Under the pieces are notes generated by a model, which was given only the letters and a program-made list of their open reading frames with translations, did no database searches and was not told where the DNA came from. Positions 44,448 to 53,412 of a stretch of DNA of 64,000 nucleotides are shown piece after piece; the first letter of the stretch is position 1; each line of letters starts with the position of its first letter. The DNA comes from Pirellulaceae bacterium. GTDB lineage: Bacteria; Planctomycetota; Planctomycetia; Pirellulales; Pirellulaceae. Both the position numbers and the translations under genes were made by a program. Location: contig JANQLU010000115.1 of the NCBI GenBank assembly GCA_028280445.1, positions 1-64,000 on the forward strand, written 5' to 3'.

Positions 44448-47400
44448 ATGATGTACTTCACGAGATTGAGAGAGAAAGTGTTGGCGGCCGCGATCGGCTG
44501 CTGTGCTGTTTTGCTCGCCACCAGCGCTGGCGCGCAAACAAAACCTTCGGCTGGCATGATGCGATTCGCAGATGTGAGCCGTGACAAAATTGTATTTTCG
44601 TATGCTGATGATCTATGGGTTGTCAGTCGTGATGGCGGAGTCGCAACTCCGTTGGCAAGTCCCAAAGGCGCAGAAAGTTTTCCACGGTTTAGCTCCGATG
44701 GAAGAACCATTGCGTTCGTTGGCAATTACGAAGGCGGGTCAGATATCTACACCATTCCAACCGCGGGAGGACCTGCCAAACGAATGACTTTTCATCCGGC
44801 GGCTGAATTGTTGTGTGACTGGGCTCCCGATGGAGGTTTGATTTATTCCACCAACGCGTTTGCTGGTTTGAGACGACAACCTCAGTTGTTTACGATCTCT
44901 ACCAAAAATCCTTCGCCAAAACAAATCCCCGTTCCTTATGGCACTAATGGTTCGATCAGCGCCGACGGAAAATGGTTGGCGTATACGCCTTATAGTCGCG
45001 ATACAAGAACCTGGAAACGTTATCGCGGTGGAATGGCTTCTGATATCTGGCTGTTTAACTTGGTGACCAAACAGGCCAAGCAGATTACCGATTTCGAAGG
45101 TACCGACACGCTGCCGATGTGGATGGACAAAACTGTCTATTATCTGTCCGACGACGGCGCGGAACATCGCCTCAATATTTGGTCTTACGATGTCAATTCT
45201 GGCAAACGAACTCAAATCACAAATTTTGCCAACTACGATTGCAAATGGCCATCGATGGGACCGGGTGCTGATGGAAATGGCGAAATCATTTTCCAAAATG
45301 GCTCTTCGCTGTACCTGCTTTCGCTAAAAACCAAAAAACCAACCAAAGTATCGATCACGATTCCTGGCGACCGACCTCAATTGCGGTCACAACGTGTTGA
45401 CGTTTCTAAATTTATCAACGGCGGCGATATCTCTCCGTCGGGAAAACGTGTTGTCCTCGAAGCTCGCGGTGATCTCTGGTCGCTGCCGGTGAAAAATGGA
45501 TCGCCACGAAATATGACGGCTACCAGTGGTGTTGCCGAACGTTCTCCATCGTGGAGCCCGGACGGCCGCTGGATTGCTTACTTCTCCGATTTCACCGGTG
45601 AATATGAGTTGTACATCAAGCAATCGGACGGGCGAGGTATCACCAAACAATTGACCAAAGGGGGCAAGGCATTTCGCTATGATCCAGTTTGGTCTCCCGA
45701 TTCCAAATACATCACGTTTACCGACAAGGCCGGCAACCTGTTTTTGCACACGATTGACGGTGACACAAAATTGATTGACACCGAACCTCATTCGAGTCGC
45801 ATCAATGTCAATTGGTCGCATGATTCGGCCTGGCTGACATACGCGAAAACGTCGAACAACAAAGCGGCCGTCAATTCGATCTGGGTTTATAACGTTGCCG
45901 AAGGCAAGGCGACCAAGCTGACGGCTGGGTTTTTTAATGACACCAACCCGACGTTTGATCGCAAAGGTGAGTTTATTTATTTTTCAAGCAATCGCGCTTT
46001 CAACCAGCCTGCCTATGACGATGTCAGCACATCGTTCATTTATGTTGGAACCGAAGTTCTCGTCGCAATGCCACTGCGCAAGGATGTGAAACATCCGCTG
46101 GCACCCAAAAGCGATGAAGAAAAATGGGACGACAAAAAAGATGCCGACAAAAAGAAATCCGATGCCAAAAAATCGGACAAGGGCGGCAAAAAAGCAGAGG
46201 GTAAACAAGACGAAGGCAAAAAAGACGACAAAGCTGAAAAGAAAAAAGATCCGATCAAGATCGATTTTGATGGCATCGAGCGTCGTTGTTTCCGATTGCC
46301 CGTGAAGCAAGGTCGTTTTGGCAGCATTGCCTGTAACGACAAAAATCAGATTATTTTCGCTCGTCTAAATGCTACGGGAATTCGTGGTCCTGGAGGAGCC
46401 GCTGGCAGCAAAATCGAAATCCTCGATTTGAAAGCTGACAAGAAAGAAGCCAAAACGGTTGCCGCAGGTGCAGCAAGCTTTGGTATGACACCCGATGGCA
46501 AAAAACTGGTCGTCGTTCAACGTGGTTCGTTTTATGTTGTCGCGGCTGCAGCTGGCCAAAAATTGGACAAAAAAGTTTCAACCGATGGCATGATCGCGAT
46601 CATCAATCCACGTGAAGAATGGGCACAGATGCTCACCGACGCTTGGCGGATTGAACGCGATTTCTTTTACGATCCAAACATGCACGGTGTGAACTGGAAT
46701 TCGATCAAAATTCAGTACGCACAAATGCTGCCCGATTGCGTTTCTCGTCGCGATTTGAGTTTTATCATTCGCGAGATGATTTCCGAAATCAACGTCGGAC
46801 ACGCTTACTATCGCGAAGGTGATGTGGAATCGGGACCATCGGGTAATGTCGGCCTGCTCGGATGTCGATTTGAACCAGATGGCGACTCCTACAAAATTGC
46901 CGAACTTTATTCCGGTGCCGATTGGGATTTGGATGGACGCAACCCGTTGGTGGATGCTGGCGTCAAAGTGGGGCAATATATCCTCGACGTCAACGGTGTT
47001 GGGATTTCGACCAAAGAAAATCCTTATGCTGCATTCCAAGGGCTGGCGGGTAAAACGATTACATTGACCGTCAGCGATGATGCAACGTTGGACGCCAAGG
47101 ATAAACAAGTGGTTGTTAAAGCACTGGGTTCGGACGCAACGTTGCGGTTCCGCAGTTGGATTGAAAAAAATCGAAAAATGGTCGACCAGAAATCGGGTGG
47201 TCGCGTTGGTTACATTTATGTCACCAATACAGGCATCCCGGGACAAAACGACCTGGTCCGCCAATACTTCGGTCAGATCGCCAAAGATGGTTTGATCATT
47301 GACGATCGTTGGAATGGTGGTGGACAAATTCCAACCCGGTTTATCGAACTTTTGAATCGTCCGGTGACCAACTACTGGGCCAAACGTGATGGTCGAGACT

Positions 47401-47828
47401 GGACCTGGCCACCAGACGCACACCACGGCGCCAAAGCGATGCTGATCAACGGCATGGCTGGTTCGGGTGGCGATATGTTCCCGGCGTTGTTCAAACAAAA
47501 CAAGCTTGGGAAACTGATCGGCATGCGAACTTGGGGTGGCCTCGTCGGAATTTCCGGCAATCCTGGTTTGATTGACGGGGCGAGCGTGACGGCTCCAACA
47601 TTTGCCTATTACGAACGGGATGGTTCGTGGGGCATCGAAGGCCACGGTGTCGATCCGGACATCAAAGTGGTTGATGATCCAAGCAAGATGGTCAATGGTG
47701 GCGACCCTCAACTGGACGCCGCAATTGAGCACGTGATGGGTGTGATTAAGGCAAGCCCGTACAAAAAGCCAGCGCGACCTGCGTATCCCAACCGCAGTAA
47801 ATTCGGTTTGTCTGAAAAGGACAAATAA
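44448..47828 (+). CDS. Exported tricorn-type protease
   Basis: 1126 residues with a signal peptide (cleavage near ATSAGAQ, residue 28). WD40/TolB-like beta-propeller repeats fill about 30-680 (SPDGRWIAYFSD-type strands). They are interrupted by a Lys-rich low-complexity insert at about 558-604 (DKKDADKKKSDAKKSDKG). A tricorn core domain, a PDZ domain (about 800-900) and an S41 peptidase domain follow. Catalytic Ser is in MAGSGGD (about 1005), His in NVGHAYY (about 782) and Glu in GIEGHGVDPDI (about 1062). The Ser before the His in tricorn (SHAY) is Gly here. Predicted periplasmic peptide degradation. A terminator follows. Confidence 0.92.
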   Translation: MMYFTRLREKVLAAAIGCCAVLLATSAGAQTKPSAGMMRFADVSRDKIVFSYADDLWVVSRDGGVATPLASPKGAESFPRFSSDGRTIAFVGNYEGGSDIYTIPTAGGPAKRMTFHPAAELLCDWAPDGGLIYSTNAFAGLRRQPQLFTISTKNPSPKQIPVPYGTNGSISADGKWLAYTPYSRDTRTWKRYRGGMASDIWLFNLVTKQAKQITDFEGTDTLPMWMDKTVYYLSDDGAEHRLNIWSYDVNSGKRTQITNFANYDCKWPSMGPGADGNGEIIFQNGSSLYLLSLKTKKPTKVSITIPGDRPQLRSQRVDVSKFINGGDISPSGKRVVLEARGDLWSLPVKNGSPRNMTATSGVAERSPSWSPDGRWIAYFSDFTGEYELYIKQSDGRGITKQLTKGGKAFRYDPVWSPDSKYITFTDKAGNLFLHTIDGDTKLIDTEPHSSRINVNWSHDSAWLTYAKTSNNKAAVNSIWVYNVAEGKATKLTAGFFNDTNPTFDRKGEFIYFSSNRAFNQPAYDDVSTSFIYVGTEVLVAMPLRKDVKHPLAPKSDEEKWDDKKDADKKKSDAKKSDKGGKKAEGKQDEGKKDDKAEKKKDPIKIDFDGIERRCFRLPVKQGRFGSIACNDKNQIIFARLNATGIRGPGGAAGSKIEILDLKADKKEAKTVAAGAASFGMTPDGKKLVVVQRGSFYVVAAAAGQKLDKKVSTDGMIAIINPREEWAQMLTDAWRIERDFFYDPNMHGVNWNSIKIQYAQMLPDCVSRRDLSFIIREMISEINVGHAYYREGDVESGPSGNVGLLGCRFEPDGDSYKIAELYSGADWDLDGRNPLVDAGVKVGQYILDVNGVGISTKENPYAAFQGLAGKTITLTVSDDATLDAKDKQVVVKALGSDATLRFRSWIEKNRKMVDQKSGGRVGYIYVTNTGIPGQNDLVRQYFGQIAKDGLIIDDRWNGGGQIPTRFIELLNRPVTNYWAKRDGRDWTWPPDAHHGAKAMLINGMAGSGGDMFPALFKQNKLGKLIGMRTWGGLVGISGNPGLIDGASVTAPTFAYYERDGSWGIEGHGVDPDIKVVDDPSKMVNGGDPQLDAAIEHVMGVIKASPYKKPARPAYPNRSKFGLSEKDK

Positions 47829-47848
47829 CACCTAGTCGACAAACACCA

Positions 47849-47877
47849 AGCCCGGCCAAATGGTCGGGCTTTTTTTA
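47849..47877 (+). terminator. Intrinsic terminator of the tricorn gene
   Basis: AGCCCGGCC (47849-47857) pairs with GGTCGGGCT (47862-47870) and is followed by seven T residues. Confidence 0.85.
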
Positions 47878-47887
47878 TTGAATGGTT

Positions 47888-47956
47888 GTGAGCGGCAAGG
47901 CGCTAGCCGCCGGTACGAATCACTACCGAACCGGCGGCTAGCGCCTTGCCGCTCAC
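47888..47956. repeat. Dispersed palindrome, family C (copy 2)
   Basis: Left arm GTGAGCGGCAAGGCGCTAGC plus CGCCGGTACG; right arm ACCGGCGGCTAGCGCCTTGC plus CGCTCAC (47930-47956), then AGGATCA. Lies just after the tricorn terminator and before the kinase gene. Confidence 0.9.
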
Positions 47957-48075
47957 AGGATCATCAACTCTTCACCAAAATTGCATCTGAAATTTCATCT
48001 AACCGAGTTAACGTTGTCACTAAGAGAACATGGGGTTTGAGCCGACATTTGCTGTCGGAAAGGCGGTTTTCGATT

Positions 48076-48942
48076 ATGGGCTTGCTTGATTCGGTAAAAG
48101 CAGCGCTTGGTCAAAAAACGGTTGATTTGCGTAAACGGTTTGTATTTTGCGGCAGCCAAGTGCGCGGGAGCACCGGTTCGTTTCAGGTTGTCGAAGAACG
48201 GCAGACAAAAAAGAAATACGGGCTAAAGTTAGTTGACGCTGAAAAATCGTCCAAATTGCGCGACCGATTTCCTGCCAAAGAGTTTCCTTTAGAATCCGAA
48301 ATCGCTTTGGCCATCAAACATGAAAATGTTGTGGATACAATTGAAATTGGCAAAAGCATTGACGGTAAAGAATTTCTGTTGATGGAGTATCTGCAAGGGA
48401 CGTCGTTCGAACGCGCGCTGGTCGCGAAAAATCCCAATCTGCAAAAAAACCGTTACGAATTTATCCGGCAATTGGCGTTGGGTGTCGAAGCGGTTCACAA
48501 CGCCGGGTTTATCCATCGGGACATTTGCCCACGAAACATGATTTTTGACAAACCTTCAAAGAAAGTAAAACTGTTCGATTTTGGAATTACGCTGCCAAAT
48601 CTTCCTGCATTTCGGCAACCTAGAAACCGAACGGGAACACCATTGTATATGGCACCCGAAATTGTGCGGCGGCGTCCCACCGACATCCGCGTCGATATAT
48701 TCGCTTTTGGAATCACAGCGTTTCAGATTTGCACGTTACAACATCCTTGGGGAGTGACAGAAAATACCAGTAAATCGGCGCTGATTTTTGACACGACCGA
48801 GCCGAAAGATATCCGCAGTCTGGCGCCTGATCTGGATGAAAAAATGGCGGCCGCGATTCAGACCTGTATTGAAATCGATCCGGAAAAACGCTGTCCCAAC
48901 ATGCGGCGATTTATCACGTCTCTGGGAAAACGAAAATCATAA
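48076..48942 (+). CDS. Cytosolic Ser/Thr protein kinase
   Basis: 288 residues from the ATG at 48076 (MGLLDSVKAALGQKTVDLRK); the frame extends upstream only through a repeat. A complete eukaryotic-like kinase domain: Lys51 in KYGLKLV, HRDICPRN (147-154) with catalytic Asp149 and Asn154, DFG (168-170), and MAPEIV with APE at 193-195. The glycine-rich loop is weak (GSTGSF). Unlike many planctomycete kinases it has no TM segment and no PASTA, WD40 or other sensor domain, so it must be recruited by a partner or by its first 20 residues. Target unknown. Confidence 0.9.
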   Translation: MGLLDSVKAALGQKTVDLRKRFVFCGSQVRGSTGSFQVVEERQTKKKYGLKLVDAEKSSKLRDRFPAKEFPLESEIALAIKHENVVDTIEIGKSIDGKEFLLMEYLQGTSFERALVAKNPNLQKNRYEFIRQLALGVEAVHNAGFIHRDICPRNMIFDKPSKKVKLFDFGITLPNLPAFRQPRNRTGTPLYMAPEIVRRRPTDIRVDIFAFGITAFQICTLQHPWGVTENTSKSALIFDTTEPKDIRSLAPDLDEKMAAAIQTCIEIDPEKRCPNMRRFITSLGKRKS

Positions 48943-48950
48943 ACAATGAA

Positions 48951-48978
48951 AAAACCCGGCTCGAAATGAACCGGGTTT
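48951..48978 (-). terminator. Bidirectional terminator between kinase and DUF1571 genes
   Basis: AAACCCGG (48952-48959) pairs with CCGGGTTT (48971-48978). On the minus strand the stem runs into TTTTTTC. It lies in the 65-nt convergent gap. Confidence 0.75.
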
Positions 48979-49007
48979 CGTGATTTCAACCGTTTGGCTT
49001 TCGACGA

Positions 49008-49931
49008 TTACTTGCGGTAATCGTATTTTGGATTTTTGTGATCAAAATCCTTGTCGGTCAAGCCAACGTTAACTTTCAAATTGACGTAGGTGTATTCTTC
49101 CATCAAACGTGGTTTTCCACCTTTGGTCGATGGCCAATCCCAGCAGACGTATCGAACGGGCAAATCCAATTCTTTATCAATGTAAACTTTCGCTCTATGA
49201 AACTCATAAGGCTGTCGTTTTTCGTTGTGAATCAGTTCGATCATTTTGCAAGGTCGCTTGTTGATGCTGGCGGTGTCTGAGTAATTGACAATGCAATCGC
49301 CTGCAGCGCGGTCACGAGTTGCTTTCTCGATCAATTTGACGATCAGGTTTTCAATCCCTGCTTCGTAGATCGGATAGCGGTTGCCTTTCATGGCCATCGA
49401 GCCATCGGGATCCAACCGCGCGGTGATTTTGCCGATGAGTTTGCTGGGGCTTTCATGAGCAACCAGTTTTCCGCCGTTTTGTCCTTTGACCCAGATGACT
49501 TCGCGTCCGCGAAAATCTTTCGGTTTCAGAAACCGCATGTAAATCGAAAACGGTACCTTTTTTCCTTTCACAACTCGTTCGTTGCGGATTTTAAATTTGA
49601 TAAACTCGGGGTCCATCAATTTTCCGTTGACGCGTTCACGTTTGACGAGCATGCCCGTGTAATCAAACACTTCGGCGCGAACTCGTTTGAGACCTTCGGT
49701 TGCTGTCTCCAGAGCAGGGTCCAACGGATGAGCGATTTTTTTGGACGTCGACGCCGGCTTGGCCTTGACCGTTTTTTTGGATTCTTCGTTATTGGCAATT
49801 TGTTTGTTGCCGTTTTTGGCGATGCGATAAACAGGTTCTTTGGTTTGTTTCTGCTGTGCGGCAACCGAGACAGAAAAAATCGACGTAACAAACAAGAGTG
49901 CCGTCGAGACGCAAGTGAAATTTTGCAGCAT
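49008..49931 (-). CDS. Secreted DUF1571 domain protein
   Basis: 307 residues from the ATG at 49931, preceded by a strong GGAGG about 7 nt upstream. Signal peptide MLQNFTCVSTALLFVTSIFS with cleavage near VSVAA. A Lys/Thr-rich linker (30-60) precedes the DUF1571 domain (about 65-300), seen in YTGMLVKRERVNGKLMDPEF, PFSIYMRFLKPKDFRGREVIW and VYIDKELDLPVRYVCWDWPS. DUF1571 proteins are frequent in Planctomycetota and are exported; the fold resembles outer-membrane lipoprotein carrier-like proteins, but the function is unproven. Confidence 0.85.
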   Translation of the reverse strand: MLQNFTCVSTALLFVTSIFSVSVAAQQKQTKEPVYRIAKNGNKQIANNEESKKTVKAKPASTSKKIAHPLDPALETATEGLKRVRAEVFDYTGMLVKRERVNGKLMDPEFIKFKIRNERVVKGKKVPFSIYMRFLKPKDFRGREVIWVKGQNGGKLVAHESPSKLIGKITARLDPDGSMAMKGNRYPIYEAGIENLIVKLIEKATRDRAAGDCIVNYSDTASINKRPCKMIELIHNEKRQPYEFHRAKVYIDKELDLPVRYVCWDWPSTKGGKPRLMEEYTYVNLKVNVGLTDKDFDHKNPKYDYRK

Positions 49932-50387
49932 TAAAAATCCTCCTTGATTTTGCCCGCAAACATCCACGAATTTTCGGCGGCGCGGTTCGAAAATGACCTT
50001 AGCGGATACTGTGTGTGTAATGGGATGGTTCCAAATTATATGGTTACAACTTACATCGGGGAAACGCAATGTCAGCATTGGCGATTCTTGTTGACCAGCA
50101 CTGCTAGCAGTTCCGTCTGACGTTGCCTATTCGTTAAAAGCGGACGAGAGCGACCATGGAGCAGCGACAGAATCAAAATGGCTTGCAAAACGGTTGATTC
50201 ACAAAGGGGGCGGAACTGACTCAAAATCCCGTGCATTTTTTGTTTCGACAGCTATCAGACGATCAATGCATCCATTTGTTTCGCATAAATGATATCTTTG
50301 GCAGCATGTTGAAAATGGATTTTCCTAATCGTAAAAGTTGCCATGTTGAATCGAATAACCGCTACGAGTTGCGATAGAATCTGTGAA
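49932..50387. other. 456-nt gene-free interval
   Basis: No supported gene or clear repeat. It must carry the promoter of the DUF1571 gene and the 3' region of the histidine kinase gene. Confidence 0.5.
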
Positions 50388-52187
50388 TTATTTTGCGCGA
50401 TTTTCTTCGCGATCGTCGGGAATTTGCGTTTTGGTGCTGAATTGGCGAAGCGTATTTTCCTGTTCGTAACGTTCCGGTTGATCGTCGCTTTCGACCAAGT
50501 CCAGGTATGGCATCGATAATCGAAATGTTGTTCCAGAGCCAAATTCGCTTTCCACCTGAACGTTTCCACCGTGTTCACGATAATTTTTGCGTGCGATCGT
50601 CAATCCTAGCCCCGTCCCGCGGCCTCCTTTGGTGCTTTTGAACGGCGAAAAAATCTTGGTGAGATTTTTGGCTTCGATCCCGATGCCATTGTCGCGGATT
50701 TCAATCACGCATTGATCCGGATCCGGCACGTAAACGACATCGACCAATGCTCCAGCACCTTTGTCGGCACACGCATCAATAGCATTGAGCACGACATTGG
50801 TGATCGCACGTTGGATCATTGTTTCGTCGTAACGCGCTGGAATATTGTCAGGGACTTGTTTGTGGAGTTCGACACCATTTTCCGTTGCATAGGAACCGAT
50901 GATGTCAATCGCCTCGTTGATTGTTTCGGTGAGGTTGTGCGGCTGGAGATTGGGCTTCCGTTCTTTGCTGTAGGACAGCAAATCCAGGATCAAATCGGAA
51001 ATCCGTTCCTGGTTTTTCTCGACAATGTTCCACCCTTTTCGAATCGAGTCGGGTTCATTGTTTTCCAGCCCTTTTTTGATCATATAGCCGCCGCCGCCCA
51101 TCCCTTGCATGATGTTTTTCACCTGGTGCGCCAACATCGCGACCGTTTCACCAATGGCCGACATTCGTTCGTTATGAACCAGGGCCGCCGAAAAGATTTT
51201 TTCTTCGATGGTCAATCCCGATTGATGCCCGATGGCCAAAATCAGTTTGAGTTGTTCCTCGGTAAAACATTTTGCGCTGGGAGCATTGTCGGGAGACGTT
51301 TCATCGTTGGCATCGAGCATGCCTTCGATGTAAATCAATCCGACACGCCCGTATCGACCATGCATTGGTGCACAAATCACTTGACGTTGATGAGTTTCCT
51401 CATTTGTTTTAATCCGGCGGCTCGCCAGGATCCCCTGGTCATCTTGCAATGCCCGATCAAGAATCACACGCGGGATCTCATAGTCATCGGTGGCATCCGA
51501 TGGATTGCGGAATTTTTTCGCCTGCGCCCTGATCTCCAACTCCGGTTCTTCGCTGATTAACATGATACAGCCGTAACGCGCATCCACCATTTGAAAGATG
51601 ACGTCTAGCATCCGCTCCAGGATTTCATCGACATCGACCCCGACCGAATTGCGCAGTGATGCGCTATACAGGATCCGCAATTGCTCGTGCACATGTTCCA
51701 ATCCGAGCGTCGAATCAGACGTGATCAATTGGCTGAAGTCCAACGGCGAATCCAGGTCAACGCTATGCAACACATAATTTTGACTAGAGTTTTCATCAGG
51801 ATCCGAGATTTTGATCCCGCCGACCCCTTGGATGGAATCCGAATTCAATTTGATCACGCGACTGGAATCCGAGTTGATCGAGATTCCTTCGGTGAACAGC
51901 AAAACGGTATTGCCAATCAGAATTTTGTCTCCGCTGGTCAGGTAATCGCTATCGATTTGCTTGTCGTTGACAAACGTGCCGTTGGAGCTTTTCAGATCGA
52001 CAATTTTAAACCGAGAACCTTCGAAGACGATTTTGGCATGTTGGCGGGACGCTTTTCCATCAAACAACTGAACGTCATTGGAGCCGTGGCGTCCGATCAG
52101 AGAATCTCGAGCGGACAGCTCGAAACGACGTCCTCGATCTTTGCCGCGAATGACGAACAGCGCGCTGGAAAAAGAGACTTCGTTCAT
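50388..52187 (-). CDS. FHA-GAF sensor histidine kinase
   Basis: 599 residues from the ATG at 52187. A 12-bp terminator hairpin upstream (52263-52295) rules out the longer frame. The FHA domain is at about 8-95 (LIGRHGSNDVQLFDGKASRQHAKI, SSNGTFVND). The GAF domain (about 165-340) contains YGCIMLISEEPELEIRAQ and the YGRVGLIYIEG strand. The dimerisation helix has phospho-acceptor His in AMLAHQVKN (about 385). The ATPase domain has the N-box NVVLNAIDAC, IEIRDNGIGIE, and GRGTGLGLTIARK. No TM segment and no receiver; no response regulator gene is adjacent. The FHA domain suggests input from phospho-Ser/Thr, possibly from the kinase encoded 1.5 kb away (inference). Confidence 0.9.
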   Translation of the reverse strand: MNEVSFSSALFVIRGKDRGRRFELSARDSLIGRHGSNDVQLFDGKASRQHAKIVFEGSRFKIVDLKSSNGTFVNDKQIDSDYLTSGDKILIGNTVLLFTEGISINSDSSRVIKLNSDSIQGVGGIKISDPDENSSQNYVLHSVDLDSPLDFSQLITSDSTLGLEHVHEQLRILYSASLRNSVGVDVDEILERMLDVIFQMVDARYGCIMLISEEPELEIRAQAKKFRNPSDATDDYEIPRVILDRALQDDQGILASRRIKTNEETHQRQVICAPMHGRYGRVGLIYIEGMLDANDETSPDNAPSAKCFTEEQLKLILAIGHQSGLTIEEKIFSAALVHNERMSAIGETVAMLAHQVKNIMQGMGGGGYMIKKGLENNEPDSIRKGWNIVEKNQERISDLILDLLSYSKERKPNLQPHNLTETINEAIDIIGSYATENGVELHKQVPDNIPARYDETMIQRAITNVVLNAIDACADKGAGALVDVVYVPDPDQCVIEIRDNGIGIEAKNLTKIFSPFKSTKGGRGTGLGLTIARKNYREHGGNVQVESEFGSGTTFRLSMPYLDLVESDDQPERYEQENTLRQFSTKTQIPDDREENRAK

Positions 52188-52262
52188 GCCCGCTATTTTA
52201 ATCGAGCGTCCATCAACTTGCCTGTAGGCATAATCAGGCAAAAATCGCTTATCAGGCAACAA

Positions 52263-52295
52263 AAAACGCAAAGTCAGCTGAAAACTTTGCGTTTT
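52263..52295 (-). terminator. Strong intrinsic terminator after the 75-residue gene
   Basis: AAAACGCAAAGT (52263-52274) pairs perfectly with ACTTTGCGTTTT (52284-52295). On the minus strand a six-T run follows. It separates the small gene (ending 52320) from the histidine kinase. Confidence 0.85.
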
Positions 52296-52319
52296 GAACG
52301 TTTTTGAATTGTGCGGACG

Positions 52320-52547
52320 TTATTTGTTTTGGGGAGCCGTCAACGTTGCTACTTGAGCTTCCGCTTCCTCGCCGTCCTCAACGAAGCAATTTTCGTCACA
52401 AATATCGGGCAGCTCAAGATCTTCGACTTGCGTGTCACTGTCGACATTTTTGGGGCCGCTATCGGTACCGAGATAGGTTACACCAGCCACAACTACTGCT
52501 ACGGAAAGAATTAAAAAACCGACAAGGCTCCGTCCTAGCCACTTCAT
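52320..52547 (-). CDS. Small membrane-anchored protein with a Cys pair
   Basis: 75 residues from the ATG at 52547; AAAGGAG lies 6-7 nt upstream. One TM segment (about 8-27, LVGFLILSVAVVVAGVTYLG) is followed by an acidic exported part (VDSDTQVEDLELPD) with CDENC and a Gln/Ala end. No family recognised. It has its own strong terminator and is probably expressed as a single gene. Confidence 0.75.
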   Translation of the reverse strand: MKWLGRSLVGFLILSVAVVVAGVTYLGTDSGPKNVDSDTQVEDLELPDICDENCFVEDGEEAEAQVATLTAPQNK

Positions 52548-52721
52548 TACATACTCCTTTATCAACCCGATTGGCACGGCATCTTTTGATCAATATCGGG
52601 ATTCAGAATTAGCGGCTGTATGGCGTTCTCCGTGTTCGAGCAAATCGGGAGTTTCGAAATCATCAGAATCGGTGGAATCGTTACCATCGACACGAATTGC
52701 CCGAGCGACAGCAATCGGCAA

Positions 52722-52757
52722 TAAAAAAAGCGGAAGGGCACTGAAGCGCTTCCGCCT
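52722..52757 (-). terminator. Terminator after the small lipoprotein gene
   Basis: On the minus strand GCGGAAG...CTTCCGC forms a stem followed by TTTTTTTATT. It starts about 27 nt after the stop codon at 52784. Confidence 0.8.
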
Positions 52758-52783
52758 TTTGAATATCGAGAATGGGATGGCGA

Positions 52784-52945
52784 TTAGCCACCTTTTTCCA
52801 ATTTCGCTTTGCTCGCTTCTTCCATTTCTTTGGCTTTTTTAGGATCGTCCTTCGCATCTCCAGCTTTTCCTGGGCCACAACCTGTAAATGAAACTGAGAA
52901 AACACCGATGATGCAGACGAGCATCAAAGTTACGATTTTTTTCAT
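52784..52945 (-). CDS. Very small lipoprotein (53 residues)
   Basis: The minus-strand ATG at 52945 opens a frame of 53 residues: MKKIVTLMLVCIIGVFSVSF then TGCGPGKAGDAKDDPKKAKE, ending in EKGG. The basic start, hydrophobic core and TGC lipobox (Cys23) indicate a lipoprotein signal peptide. The mature peptide of about 31 residues is Lys/Glu-rich and helical. A good terminator follows, which supports a real short gene. GAAAGG about 10 nt upstream can serve as ribosome site. Similar entericidin-like or small Planctomycetota lipoproteins exist, but no family is assigned. Confidence 0.75.
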   Translation of the reverse strand: MKKIVTLMLVCIIGVFSVSFTGCGPGKAGDAKDDPKKAKEMEEASKAKLEKGG

Positions 52946-53412
52946 CGTGATAACCTTTCAAAAAATAAACTACTGCTGGTATCAATCACAACCAGCAATC
53001 AAATTGCCTCGCCAAGGTCATCACAATTAAATGAATTTCGACTTGTGATACCAGATGGCACACGCACGACCCTGACTCGTTTTGCAGCGTGTAATTTTTC
53101 TTAATGCTGAAAAGCAATTCAAGGGGGCAAAAGGGGAAATCATCGTTTTGGGAAACTTGGATTTCAGAGTTCGTTTTTCGCCGACAGGCCCAGTGGTGCG
53201 ATGTGTGTCTCAATAAAATTGGCAAGCCAGCAAATTTGGAAGCAAAAACAGAAAAAATCGGGCTGTTTACCGCATTTTTTTTGAAAAACGGTGATTTGGG
53301 GGAATAAATCGGCCCTCGGCCGGGATCATGTTAATCACGCTGTGTTCTAACATATCAGTAGAACGTGGTCGCTTGTGTGTCCCTCTGCTCGTCAAGGTCA
53401 ACAATCATTACG
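52946..53412. other. 467-nt gene-free interval upstream of the ECF sigma gene
   Basis: No supported gene. Divergent promoters for the lipoprotein and the sigma factor must lie here. GTTCTA (53344-53349) and TAGAAC (53359-53364) form a 6-9-6 inverted repeat about 50 nt before the sigma factor start. Confidence 0.5.

Noticed and set aside
50255-50578. 107-codon open frame on the minus strand
   Set aside because: Overlaps the end of the histidine kinase gene in another frame; no independent support.
52188-52271. 28-residue N-terminal extension of the FHA histidine kinase
   Set aside because: It would run to the base of a 12-bp terminator hairpin belonging to the upstream gene; the FHA domain starts properly from 52187.
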